64,000 nucleotides of DNA, taken from the NCBI GenBank assembly GCA_963920525.1, contig OY986439.1:22100819-22164818 (forward strand), read 5' to 3'. The notes beneath the pieces were generated by a model. The model worked only from the letters and a program-made list of their open reading frames with translations. It had not been told where the DNA came from and ran no database searches. The translations under genes and the position numbers were made by a program. The DNA comes from Dichetophora obliterata (lineage: Eukaryota; Arthropoda; Insecta; Diptera; Sciomyzidae). Below, in pieces: positions 33,295 through 44,459 of this stretch; the first letter of the stretch is position 1; every line of letters starts with the position of its first letter.

Positions 33295-34865
33295 CAGTGG
33301 TGGTCACGAATTTAGCACACACTGTTTTAGTAACTCAGTAAACAAATAATGTTTGCCGAGTGTTGGTTATGAAGTTAACTCAAAGAACAGTTAGTTGGTT
33401 TTTCAGTTATTCTTACGTTTTCTTACATATTTCAAGTAGTTGCAATCAATGTGGTTTAAATGCTGGACGCGAATTTAGCACAGTTTAGAATTATTGTTCC
33501 ATTTCTTATTTTCTTGTAAAATTTGCTAAATTTATTAAGTTTGTATTTGAGTTCTAACAAAAAATTGCAAAAAGGTATGACGAAAGACTACTGGTGTTCA
33601 GAGGCTCAGCGCCAGTTGATTCAGCAAATAAAAAGTGATGGAAGCACAGTTTCAGAGATTGCTCTGCTTCTAAGATGTTCCAGGAAGGTAGTATATAACG
33701 CATTTCAACATGTAGAGCCGTATGGTAGCATTAAAACTGTAAGACCTAGAGCACGAAAAACAACAGCAAGAGAGAACCATTTTATTTGTAGAGCTTCACT
33801 TAAGACTCCTTTTAAGATTTCAAATGAAATTAAAAATTAAATTTCTTCAAAATATCGCATAAATGTGTTCTCAAAAACCGTTAGAAGACGCTTGAATGAA
33901 AACAATTTACGTGGCTGTATAGCCAAACATAAACCACATGTGTTGCAAAAAATATTAAATGTAGTCTTGCGTTTGCAGAAGAACATTTAAAAAAGCCAAT
34001 GAGTTTTTGGAAAACGTACTTTGGAGTGGTGAATCAAAGTGCGGATGTGACGGCAAACAATATGTATAACGTCCTCAAGACATGCAACACAATCCAAGGT
34101 ACACGCTTAAGACTTTTTAAGACGGTTGTGGAAATGTCATGGTATGGGCGGCATTTTCTTTGCACGGAGTTGGTCAGATTGTTAAAATTGATAAAAAAAT
34201 GGTTCAGAACATTTACATAATCACACTTGTCAATACCATGCTACCGTTTGCAGAGGATAATTTGACGCTTTTATGGCGTTTTATGCAGGATAATGATCCA
34301 AAGCACACTGTTCGAACAGTTGCGAGTTGATTGGAAGACTCGTGTTAATGTCATGTAAATATTTTGAAGTGGCCAGCGCAATCACTGGACCTCAACCCGA
34401 TTGAGAATCTGTGGAGGGATGTCGAGCAGCAAATACTTACAGTAAAACCCAAAACTATTCCAGATTTGTTAACCCAAATCCAAAGGATTTGGTATAGTAT
34501 TCCAAAGTACCGTTGTGAAGCTTTGGTCGAAAGTTTTCCAAGTTGATGCGATGCATTAATTAGGAATAAGGGATTTCCTAAGAAACATTGAGTTTTATGT
34601 AATAAATTCTGATTTTATATTTTAATTTAGACATTTTTTTGCTCGTGTGCTAAATTCATGAGCAAGTGTAAATGTTTATTTTTATTTCCTACTTGACTTA
34701 AAGTTCTTTAAAAAAAAAAAAATGTAAATAAAAAAGTCTACATAAGAAATAAAGAGGATTAAATATATATTTAATTAAAGTTCATTAAAAATTTCAAACG
34801 AATAAATAGAAAACTTAAGTATTCACTATAAATTTTTAAGTGTGCTAAATTCGTGACCACCACTG
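33295..34865 (+). mobile_element. Full-length IR/DR Tc1-like transposon, inactive, 1571 bp
   Basis: Outer TIR CAGTGGTGGTCACGAATTTA at the left is mirrored at the right, with TA duplications at 33293-33294 and 34866-34867. Inner direct-repeat copies GCGAATTTAGCACAG (near 33470) and GTGCTAAATTCATGAGC (near 34650) give an IR/DR plan. Ends are intact, so size is full length; the gene is broken (next entry). Sits in the Mgstl intron in sense orientation. Confidence 0.9.
33577..34540 (+). pseudogene. Tc1-like transposase pseudogene
   Basis: Starts at ATG 33577: MTKDYWCSEAQRQLIQQI, then a helix-turn-helix region (VSEIALLLRCSRKVVYNAF) and a basic stretch, to a stop at about 33838. Later pieces in several frames give the catalytic core: WSGESKCG near 34023 (first catalytic Asp of the usual WxDES replaced by Gly), DNDPKHT near 34292 (second Asp intact) and WPAQSLDLNPIENLW at 34367-34411 (Glu intact, Pro to Leu in QSPDL). 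At least four frame breaks plus the lost Asp make it dead. Confidence 0.85.
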
Positions 34866-34867
34866 TA

Positions 34868-36529
34868 TAAGCAAAAATATGTGCTGGCGTTACGTTACAA
34901 AAAACGGAAGTGATTTTTTACTTAACTTACAAAATTAGCAAAACTCTCTGAATTGGGCAAGACTTTTTGTATATATTTTTTTAGAAGGATTTTAAATAAC
35001 ATAAGTTTGTTTTCCAAGTGATCAAATTTAAAAATCTTTTCTGGCTTCTTTCTTAATAGGCTTCTTTATTTAACGTAACGTTATTTAAATTTCCATTGTA
35101 GTTTAATTGTGTAATTAAGTAACTAGGAAGTTAAGTAATTATGTAATTTAGCAATTAAAAAACAAATTTAATGCATTATTCTTTCCTTGCCTCAACCATT
35201 TTTTCAAAATCTTTAGCCAGTGCCTTCCATTTTTACTAAAACAAAAAAGTTTGATTGTCATGGTAAATAACTTTATGTATAAATTGATAACATTAATAAA
35301 ATGAAAATGTCTCTTTAGATAACATCATCAAATAATAAGTTTTTAATAATTTTTAATTTTTTTGTCACGGTAGACTTTTTTCATAGCAGACTTGCCCATA
35401 TGAAAACATAAATAAACCAGGGCTGAAATGAGGGACAAGTATTAAAAGGAATTAAAAATATTTCAAATGAGATCCAAATTAATTTTGTTTCTCAAAAATT
35501 ATTTGAAAAAAAACTTCAAAACTTTTCCATTACATTTAACCCTTTATAAGTTAGTGGGAATATATTTGTCACAAAAAAAAACAGAAGTATATATTTTACG
35601 ATCATATATATACCAATATTTTCATAGCGTATTCGATCTAAAATGTGAGTAGAAAAAATATTTCTATTGTCTTTTAAAGGGTTAAAGGAAATTATCATAA
35701 TGTGACTAGAAACTATTTTTTGCATAGATAACTCGCATTTATAATTTATTATTTCATTTAAAACTATAAATTGTTTTTATTAAGAAATCAGAGGTGCCGT
35801 TTTACATTTTTTGATGGTAGTAAAATTTGATTTATTGGGGATTGTTTTTGAGTTTTAAGTACTTTTAAGTTCTTAAGTAAAGCAAAGTAAGATGCATTTA
35901 TTTTGAATTTTATATTTAAAAAAATGGTATTTATCAAATTGGTCTGATTCTGACACCATTGCCACTTTAGTCCTTTGGCCACTGGAAAATCGAAAAAAGT
36001 CTATGAAAATTACTAGGTACATGAAGGTTTCAAAGGTTGTCGATAACAAGCAAATATGCAAACGAAAAAAAAGACATAGTTTAAAAAAGACAACGCTTCG
36101 CTTTAAAGGTTTTATATTCATGGAGAAATTAATATATTTATGATAATAATACAAAACAGAAAAAAATTTATAGTAATAAGATTTAAAATTAAATAATATA
36201 TATTAATAAATTAACAAATTTAACCAAGAATTAATGTGAAAAGTAATTACAAATGATTTTTTACTTTGTAGTGGTTTTGAAGTTGGTTTTTTTTGTTAAA
36301 AAGTTTTTTTTATCTCTAATTTAAATAACAAAAAAAAATATCTCTAAGGAACAGAATATGTTTTTTTTTCTTTTTCAAATTAATATATTATTGATGTAAT
36401 AAAAAACAAAAAAAATTATTTTGTGTGTAGTTTTTATTTTTAAATGAATTTTTTCTCGGGTTTGACACACCCAGTTCATTGGCGGAGTGACAAAAAATAT
36501 GTTCATTGACGGCGGGTTAAAAAGAGAAT
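34868..36529 (+). other. Intronic AT-rich DNA with a repeat related to 50040-50640
   Basis: No gene. The block at about 36110-36310 (ATTCATGGAGAAATTAATAT, GTAGTGGTTTTGAAGTTGG) is an inverted relative of sequence at 50040-50110 and 50510-50640, so it belongs to an unnamed dispersed repeat. Confidence 0.45.
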
Positions 36530-37012
36530 TTTGGAACATTTCAAGAATAGCGTCAACTCTAATTTTTAATATTTTTTTTTGCGGATTATATAGATTTTGG
36601 CCTCCTAAATTTTTTTTTTTGGCAGGCCGCTCGTTATTGGTTTAGAAGTTATAGGCCTTCAAAGTTTGAAAAAATGCCATTCAAATCTTGATTTTTTTTT
36701 TAATTTTTTCAACAACAAGCTATCAAACATAAAAAAAATGTAAACCACTAGTTTTTCAGACAAATTGTATATATAAAAAGTTATGCCTGGATTTTCATGT
36801 TTGATACCTCGTTGAAAAGGTACTCGTATTAACTTTCTTTTGATATCCATAAAGCGGAGCACTAAAAAAACAGCAAGACTTGCAGGCAATTTTTCCAACT
36901 TTGGAGGCTAAAATAACTTCAAATTTTTACAGATTTGGATTAAGGAAGCTAAAATCCATATAATCCAAGAAAAAATTATTAAAAAGACAGTTGTCGCTAT
37001 TCTTGAATTATA
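36530..37012. mobile_element. TIR element with imperfect about 100-bp arms
   Basis: GAACATTTCAAGAATAGCGT at 36533 is answered by the inverse near 36990-37008 (GTCGCTATTCTTGAATTATAC). CCTCCTAAAT and GATTATATAGATTTTGG in the left arm have inverses near 36900-36970. A solitary relative of the left arm is near 30115-30215. Non-coding. Confidence 0.5.
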
Positions 37013-37017
37013 CCATA

Positions 37018-38245
37018 ATTTTTATACCACCACGTTTAAAAAACGTAATAGGGGTATATTAACTTTATCACTCCGGTTGTAACACCGATAAGGAGGCGTG
37101 GCCGGTATAGAAAAGTATACATATTCTTGATCAGCATCACCTCCTTAGTCGTTTTAGCCATGTCCGTCTGTCCGTCTGTCCGTCTGTCCGTCTGTGGTCA
37201 CGTTAACAGCCGTAATTTTTTAGATATCGTAACGAAATCCAATATATAAGATGTTTATTAAAAAATGGAGGTCAAGTTCAAAAATGAGCCAAATCGGATG
37301 AAAAGCCACGCCTACTCCCCATACAAAGTGACTTAACCAAAACAGTAAAATCTCTTTAAAATCCACAAAAATTAATATAATTTTGCACAGCGTCTTATTA
37401 TACACTTTGGCTATGAAATTTATAAAAATGGGATGAAAACCACGGTTATCTCGCATACAAAGTGACTTACACTAAACGGTAAAATCTATTTCCACAAAAT
37501 TCCACAAAAACTAATTTAATGACTTCAAATTTTGCACAGTGTCTTTAATATTAAATATAAACTTTGAGTATGAAATTTGCAAAAATCGGATAAAAACCAC
37601 GCCTATCTCCCATACAAAGTGCCTTACCCTAAACGGTAAAATCTCTTTAAAATCCACAAAAATTAATCTAATGACTGCAAATTTTTCAAAGCGTCTTTAG
37701 TATTTTTTATAAACTTTGAGTATGAAATTTGTAAAAATCGGATGAAAACCACGCCAATCTCCCATACAAAGTGCTTTACCCTAAACAATAAAATCTCTTT
37801 AACATCCACAAAAACTAATTTAATGACTTCAAATTTTACACAGTGCCTTTAATATTTATTATAAACTTTGAGTATGAACTTTGTAAGAATGGGATAAAAA
37901 CCACGCCTATCTCCCATACAAAGTGCCTTACCCTAAACGGTAAAATCTCTTTAATATCCACAAAAACTAATTTAATGATTTCAAATTTTTTCACATGAGC
38001 TTTAACCTTTAATATGCATTTTTAGTATATAATTTGTAAAAGTCGAATAAAAATCACATCTACCTCCCATACAAAGTGAGTTCACCAAAATACTAAAATC
38101 TCTTTCAATTACACAAAAATTAATCTAATGACTTCAAATTTTGCACAAAACCTTTAACAATTAATATAAACTTTAGGTATGAAATTTATAAAAATAGTCC
38201 CTGGGGGTATTTTAACTTCGGCATAGTCGAAGATAATTCCTTACT
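37018..38245 (+). mobile_element. DINE-1/Helentron-like non-autonomous element with six internal repeats
   Basis: Starts TTTTTATACCACCACG, then GGGGTATATTAAC, a (GTCCGTCT)n microsatellite at 37164-37195, and then about six diverged repeats of about 150 bp. Each repeat contains AAACCACGCCTATCTCCCAT and ACTTTGAGTATGAAATTTG. It ends GGGGGTATTTTAACTTCGGC, a short stem and TTCCTTACT. This order (TATACC start, GTCCGTCTGTCC tract, tandem block, AACTTCGG end) matches DINE-1-like elements of flies as I know them. A second copy starts at 45413. Confidence 0.65.
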
Positions 38246-39368
38246 AGTTTTATTTGAAATATACATAAGTGATAACAGATGTGTTTTGGAACCGTTGCTA
38301 AGCTTACCTCAAAGGACCAATAAATATATTCTATATTTTCATGGAAATACACTACAAACTTTTATAGTGGAAAGAGTTAAAAGAAAAACCCACTTTTAGT
38401 CGTGTAATTTTTGGAATCGTTCACTTTATTCAGCAAGGCTCACTTTATTTACAAGTCTGCACTGCTCGAAAAATCATCATCAGAGGCTTTTTTAATCTCT
38501 GTTGTGAGTTACTTGATTTTAAATTGGCACAAATATAGCAAAAATTATTTATGTTGCCTTAACACTTTTTTAATTTTTTTTTTCTCTGGATATTACTTTG
38601 CCTTTTCAATACAGTTATCGCACTTTCAATAAATTAATTAGCATCCTGGAGTGATTTTAAAGTATATTAAGACTCTGGTGCTAATTTTTCTTGCAGTGTA
38701 GACTTGTAAGACCTTGCTGGTTAAGGCTAATTATCAAATATATAGCTTCAATCCAAAAAAATTTAATGTTAAATTTTTTTGTTATATAGGAGGTAGTCTT
38801 GGTTGTGGCTGGATTTCATATTTTTTTGGTATGTGATCCAGCTCTACCTGACTCCATTCTCTACTCTATTTAATCAGCTCTACTATTCTGGCTTATATAC
38901 ATCTTGTTGATATACGCCTAGTCCTTCATTTGTCGGCCTTTGTAGTCTAGTGGAGAGTGCGTTAGACTATCAACCCAGAGACCCCTGGTTCGAATCCGGG
39001 TTCGGGCATGGTTTTTTCACTTTCTTTGTTCTTTCCTACATTTAAGAGTTATGAAAAACTAAAAATCCACAGCTAAATTGTGGAAAATGTAAAATTAAAG
39101 AACAGGAATAACTAAGGGCTGGAAATGCTTGCCGAGGTTGAGGCATAACACTTGCGTCGGTTAAAAGCAATTTAAATTGTCTTTCACGGTTGTTTCGGCT
39201 AATCAATAATTCACGTATGGTTCTAATCAATTCTTCTTAATAATCTATCCCTTTCCTTTCAGGTGAAACACAAAACCTTGTTTGTATAAGGCGCATGAAT
39301 TGGTTCTTAGATCTTAAAAAAAAAGTCCGTAATTTTTGTATGCGGCCAGAAAAAATTACCACTGTGCA
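38246..39368 (+). other. Intronic DNA with a tRNA-like segment at 38934-39009
   Basis: Mostly featureless. At 38934-39009 box A (TAGTCTAGTGGAGAGTGCG) and box B (GGTTCGAATCCGGG) occur with a pairable T-arm, but no consistent acceptor or anticodon stem. It starts CGGCCTTTGTAGTCTAG, similar to the SINE head near 50695, so it is read as a SINE or tRNA relic rather than a tRNA gene. Confidence 0.45.
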
Positions 39369-39729
39369 GTTTGGCGCAGTGTTGCCACTTTGTGTATAAT
39401 TCCTCAACACGTGAGGAATTTAAAGTGGCTGTGAGTAATTTTTAAGGAATTTTTGAGGAATTTGAAAATTTTTAGAATTTTATTTTATTATACATACAAA
39501 AAAATCTTTGGCAGCACCTTTTCCTGGATGGTAGAAACATACCTAAAAAATAAACTCAATACTGAACTTTTCGATTGCGTTTGCCCGTCACTATAAAAAA
39601 AAATTGAAACAAGTGCAAACGAACTTAATAATTGGCGTAAGGTTTTAGCTAAAATCAGTTTAAGCATAAAAAAAATACAAGAAAAAGAATACAAGGTTGC
39701 AGTCTTCATCGGAAGCAACGGTATGCATT

Positions 39730-39973
39730 CATTGGCGTAGCAAGCGAGGGGCAAGGGGGCAGTTGCCCCCCACTTTTTTAGCTAGATAAACAATTTAAAA
39801 AGAAAAGTTATTCAAAATATCAATTTTCTTACAACGATAATATTTTTGTATTATATATTTTCTACTTCTTTCTCTCTTCTTCATGTTTCGTGTGAAGAAA
39901 TTTGGGTGAACTTTTTTGCACCACCATTTGTACTGCCCCTCCCCCCCAGATGAAATTCGCTTCCGACGCGCTT
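39730..39973. mobile_element. Small TIR element with 9-bp duplication, 244 bp
   Basis: Flanked by GTATGCATT at 39721-39729 and 39974-39982. Ends CATTGGCGTAGCAAGCG and, read inward, AAGCGCGTCGGAAGCG are only partly inverse. C/G runs lie next to both ends. Confidence 0.6.
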
Positions 39974-40455
39974 GTATGCATTGACTATTATTTCTATTGT
40001 AGCAATTATCGATTAACTCTTTAAATCAACAAGAAATTTTTTTTAAAACATTGGCTAATTTTGAACATATTTTTATTTTGACTAATTTTAATGTGATACC
40101 GTTAGTTTTGCGAAATCCGACTTAGTGATGCCATATTACATCATCGTCCTTATTGGGTTAAAGATATTTTAAGCCACTCCTTCAAGTGAAAGCCAGCAAA
40201 AACGAGCATATAAATTCAATCAAATTTGGCTGTTTAAGATCTCGATAATGAGTGGAGACTATTTTTTAGATCCAGAGTAGTATTAAAGACTAAAAACTAA
40301 AAAATATAAAAAATTCAGTAGATATATTTATGTTTCCAAATTAAGAAAAAGTAATATCATTACTATTCTTTTTTTTTCTAATGCATCAGTTTAGCGAGTA
40401 TTTAGTAAATAATAACACTAGTTTGAGAAACCGAATCGATACAAAAACCGTTTTA

Positions 40456-41742
40456 TTGGGGATTGGAATTAATTTTAAAGGTTTTTTTTCGGTTTTTGAG
40501 CATTTATTTAGAAACAACGGTACAATGTATATTATTCAAAGTATTGTCCATCGTTAGCTACAACATTTTCCCATCTTTCTGGCAGCATATGGATTCCGCG
40601 CCGGAAGAACGATTCGTCTTTTGAGGCAATCCACGAATCGACCCATTTTTTGGTATCCTCGTAAGAAGTGAAGCGCTGCTCAGCCAAGCCATGCGTCATC
40701 GATCTGAATAGGTGGTAGTCGGAAGGGGCTATGTCTGGGCTATAAGGCGGGTGGGGTAGCACATCCCAATTTAGCGCCTCCAACGTTTCCTTGACGGTTC
40801 TGGCAACATGTGGCCGTGCGTTGTCATGTTGAAAAACCACTTTGTCGTGTCTTTTGGCATATTCCGGCCGTTTAACCTTTAATGCTCGGCTCAATTGCAT
40901 CAATTGTTGTTGGTAGCGTTCCCCAGTGATGGTTTCGTTAGGTTTTAGCAGCTCATAGTACACGACACCCTTCTGATCCCACCAAATACACAGCATAAGC
41001 TTGGCGCCATGAATATTCGGCTTGGCCCTCGATGTTGATGCATGGCCGGGTGGTCCCCACGATTTTTTCAGCTTAGGATTATCGTAATGGATCCACTTTT
41101 CATCGCCAGTGACAATACGATGCAAAAAACTCTTCCTTTTATGCCGTTGAAGCAGTTGTTCGCACATGCAAAATCGCCGTTCAACGTCTCTCGGCTTCAA
41201 CTGGTACGGCACCCAATTTCCTTGCTTTTGAATCATTCCCATGGCCTTCAAACGTTTGCCGACCGTTGATAAGTCGACTCCCAATGATTCTGACAATTCT
41301 TGAAGGGTTTGACACGGGTCTTCATCGAGCAAAGCCTCCAATTCCTCATCTTAAAACTTTTTCGGCTGGCCCGGACGCTCTTTGTCTTCCGTATCAAAAT
41401 CACCACTTTTAAACCGACGGAACCAGTACTCACAAGTAGAAATCGATGGAGCATAGTCCCCGTAAGCCTCAGTAAGCGTGCGTTGTGCTTCAACCGCTTT
41501 TTTCTTCAAATGGAAGCACAAAAGTAAACCTTCCCGCAAATTGCGTTTTGTTGGAACGAAAGTCGACATGTTCACAGAGAAAAAAATATATGTTGTTTAC
41601 ACTTCAGTGGAATGACACATACTGAAAAATGAAGCTTAGACAATGTGCTTTGAAATGAATATAGTCACAGGTGTGCCCGATGCGATCTATTGATAGTTAC
41701 GCCATCTTTTAGAAAACCTTTAAAACTAATTCCAACCCCCAA
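40456..41742 (-). mobile_element. Full-length mariner transposon, 1287 bp
   Basis: TIRs TTGGGGATTGGAATTAATTT and TTGGGGGTTGGAATTAGTTT extend for about 30 bp with two mismatches. TA duplications at 40454-40455 and 41743-41744. The length is the standard 1.28 kb. It contains one transposase gene on the minus strand with a single nonsense codon (next entry), so it is young compared with the other elements here. Confidence 0.95.
40532..41575 (-). pseudogene. mariner transposase, interrupted by one stop codon
   Basis: Runs from the Met codons near 41575 (MNMSTFVPTKRNLREGL) to a stop at 40532, about 347 codons. The N-terminal paired helix-turn-helix region includes STCEYWFRRFKSGDFD. A TAA after RPGQPKKF at about 41351 splits the frame; the next residues are DEELEALLDEDP in the same frame. 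The catalytic domain is complete: TGDEKWIHYDN (first Asp), VFQHDNARPHVA (second Asp) and PYSPDIAPSDYHLF (third Asp), with 34 residues between the last two (DD34D, mariner). WVPYQLKP and the C terminus are intact. Only the stop prevents a full-length product. Confidence 0.95.
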
Positions 41743-42155
41743 TAATTTATTTTTACTAAAGAACGAATTAATAAAAATAGTGATGGCCTATTTGAATCAT
41801 ATAAAAACTTGTTTGAATTGAATTGGAAAAATTGAGTTCCATATATGTATATAATTTATGCTTATAACTAAAACTTTTTTTGAACAAAAACATGCGTTAA
41901 AACTAAAAATTCTTAATATATGTTTATGGAACGCATAAAGCGTTTTAACCCTTTGACGACGAGTGGATGAAAAATAACCCTTTTACATTTTTAAGTCGTG
42001 TGAGCACAATTTTCGAGATATTTTCATAAAGTTAGGCTTAAAGGGTGAGAAATCAATGTGGCTTTTAACGTGTGCCATTTTTTAAACTAGTTTTAGTTTT
42101 AAGAGAAAGAAAAAACTAGGAAGTCAAAATATATTTTTTTTCCATAGGTATATAT

Positions 42156-43581
42156 CATAGCTGTTAAGTAATGATTGCTTATTCGATTCTTTTTTTCAAC
42201 AAGGTAAAATAATTGATTAAGTACGATTCTTTTCTGTTTGGCTCAGTAATCAAAACATTACGATTACAAATAATCAAAAAATAATAACGATTACTTAAGA
42301 TTACGCAAAATAATCAAAAAGAATCAAAAGTAATCAAAAAATAATCCGATTACTTTTCGAGATTATTTATGATTATTTTTTGATTATTTTAAGAATTTCA
42401 GTCTTAGGTACAAAAAATTTTGTTAAATTTTACTAAAAAAAACAAAGTAATGTATTTCATTATAAAACAAATATTGACAAAAAACAAGAACTAGAACAAT
42501 AATGTATTATAGTACAACATAAACGAAACAAAAATAACACCTTTTTATTCTAAATTACTATTTGCCTTCATAAGCACTAATTTTTCAAACGAGAAAAATC
42601 AGACAATGAAAATACAACTGAACAGCCAACAAACCTTAAGGCAGGTTGCTACTTCGCGCTCTCGGTATTCGAGTGAAAATTTAAAATTTTTTTTACAGGA
42701 AAACGGTTTTGGGTTAATACTTATGTTAATATAAAAATTATTTAAACATTTTTTTTATTAATTTTTAACATTTCCTATGTAGGTATGAAACTTTAATTTG
42801 AAGTTGACGTGTCAATATCGGAAAGAGCTGATGGTTACCGTAAAAACTAAAGTTTGGCAGCTCTTAGGAAAATATACAAAAAATTCTTAAATAATGTGAG
42901 TATGTTTATCGTGTGAACTAAAATTTTTAAGTTTTTATTTTTAAGATTTTAAAAAAAAAAATCGTAAGAAACGCAAGTTTTTCTGGATTTTGTGCAAAAA
43001 AAAATATAGAAAAAATAACATTTTTGCAATATTTTAGTTCACACGAAAACTACACATGTGGAAAATATACAGTTGAATACCAAGCGCGCCAAGTAGCAAC
43101 CTGCCTTAAGGTTTGTTGGCTGTTCAGTTGTATTAAAAACGATTTCTTGACTCTTGAAAAAAAAACGAGCACAGAAATTTGACGATTCTGAAATGTTTGG
43201 CATGTTTGCTGTTTCAAACAGGTAATTAGCGAGGTAATGAGCAGGAGAGAAAAGCTTATATCTCATTTTATGCGAAAACACAAAAAAGCTCACCCAACAT
43301 GTTTGCCTAGCATACCCACGGCATAAGACTGAAATTCTTAAAATAATCAAAAAAGAATCAAAAATAATCTTGATAAGTAATCGGATTATTTTTTTGATTA
43401 CTTTTGATTCTTTTTGATTATTTTGCGTAATCTCAAGTAATCGTTATTATTTTTTGATTATTTGTAATCGTAAACAATTACTAATCATAAACTTCTCCCT
43501 TAAGGATTATATAATCATTACAATTGTTTTTAAAAAGTAATCTAATTGATTACTAATCGGAATCGCAATTTAACAGCTATG
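42156..43581. mobile_element. hAT-like foldback element with exact 8-bp duplication, 1426 bp
   Basis: Ends CATAGCTGTTAA and inverse TTAACAGCTATG. GTATATAT duplicated at 42148-42155 and 43582-43589. Arms of about 260 bp (42156-42410, 43310-43581) are inverted arrays of AAAATAATCAAAAAGAATCA-type units with GATTACGCAAAATAATC in both arms. The loop holds another TIR element (42639-43105). No gene. Confidence 0.9.
42639..43105. mobile_element. PIF-like MITE inserted at a palindrome centre
   Basis: AGGCAGGTTGCTACTTCGCG on the left and its inverse (GCGCGCCAAGTAGCAACCTGCC) on the right. The sequence outside (ACAACTGAACAGCCAACAAA and its inverse) is also palindromic, so the MITE sits at the centre of an older inverted repeat. 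Flanking TTA/TAA fits a TTA target but is ambiguous in the palindrome. Confidence 0.6.
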
Positions 43582-44089
43582 GTATATATTTATCCCGATT
43601 TCTCAGAGACACATACCACAAACGATTTTCAAATACGAGCGAATATATTTTCTCATCCAAATTATGTCAAAGACTTGATAAAGCTACTTCAACAAAGTAA
43701 AAGTTAAATTTTCCGGATTGGTTTTTCCGGATTTTTTCAATACTTAAAGTAAAAAAATTTCAAATTAACGTTTGTATAGAAATATGCCATCGGTGATGAC
43801 ATACAAAAATTTTTAAAATTTACAGTGGTTTGCTTGTGGTCTCAAAGGGTTAATATAGATATCCAATAAGATAGTAAATATGTAAGAAAAAATTTATATG
43901 CTTATGTCTACTTGATAAATAAAATATCGTTTGAAAAAAATTGTTAAGGAATTTCATAAAAATTTGAAGAATTTTTGAGGAATTTTGGTATTAAAAAGTG
44001 GCAGCACTGGTTTGGCGGGTAAGAAAAAGCCGAAAATAGTCAGTATAGTTTGTAGCCGATCAGTAAAGTCGAACTGTGATATATAAGCC

Positions 44090-44097
44090 CAATCAAA
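44090..44097 (+). promoter_or_regulatory. TATA box of the Mgstl exon B promoter
   Basis: TATATAAG at 44090-44097 with candidate start sites about 25-35 bp downstream (CTCACATACGCACATTATG) and the exon B start codon 234 bp further. It is the only consensus TATA box in the 300 bp upstream of that exon. The hAT-like element ends about 80 bp upstream. Confidence 0.5.
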
Positions 44098-44330
44098 GCT
44101 GCTCACATACGCACATTATGTACAATTCAGCCAGACTGCTCGAACAGAAAGAAAGTTGGTTTATTAGATAAGACCGGCAAATTTCCAATAGCTAACATAT
44201 TTTCAGACTTGCTTATTTCTAGGAGTAGCACAAAATTTGGTTTAGTATAATTTCTACATCCACACAAGGCAGTTGGTGAAAGTTTTATTTTGGCTTTTTT
44301 GACAAAAACATAAAATTAAATATCAACAAA

Positions 44331-44459
44331 ATGTCAGCTTTTGAACTATTTTCATTTGATAACAAAGTTTTCGAGACCTATGTTTTTTGGAGCGCAGTGC
44401 TGGTTATAAAAATGTTGTTAATGTCATTGCTGACTGCTAATCAACGCATAAAGAACAAG
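44331..44459 (+). CDS. Mgstl: Mgstl alternative first coding exon B
   Basis: ATG at 44331 after ATCAACAAA. 43 codons beginning MSAFELFSFDNKVFETY, first membrane span at about residues 17-36 (FWSAVLVIKMLLMSLLT), ending QRIKNK at donor GTAAAA in phase 0. With exons 2-3 it gives a 151-residue protein. It resembles exon A residue for residue in the FW.AVLV.KML.MSLLT core, so the two arose by exon duplication. It matches the known two-first-exon plan of Drosophila Mgstl. The transcript would use its own TATA promoter at 44090. A short upstream reading frame starting at ATG 44118 (17 codons) would lie in the 5' UTR if transcription begins before it. Confidence 0.92.

Larger units (their letters stand above)
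39377..44009. mobile_element. hAT-like element, 4.6 kb including nested transposons
   Basis: Left end CAGTGTTGCCACTTT and right end read inward CAGTGCTGCCACTTT. Exact 8-bp duplication GTTTGGCG at 39369-39376 and 44010-44017. Subterminal blocks match too (AATTTTTGAGGAATTT in both arms). The interior holds a small TIR element (39730-39973), a mariner (40456-41742) and a foldback element (42156-43581). Removing them leaves a roughly 1.7-kb non-autonomous element without transposase. Its right end lies about 80 bp upstream of the TATA box of Mgstl exon B. Confidence 0.85.

Noticed and set aside
37164..37200. (GTCCGTCT)n as an isolated microsatellite of interest
   Set aside because: A standard internal part of the DINE-like element described.
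43039..43350. 103-codon minus-strand frame as a gene
   Set aside because: Crosses the boundary of a PIF-like MITE and the foldback loop; no domain recognised.
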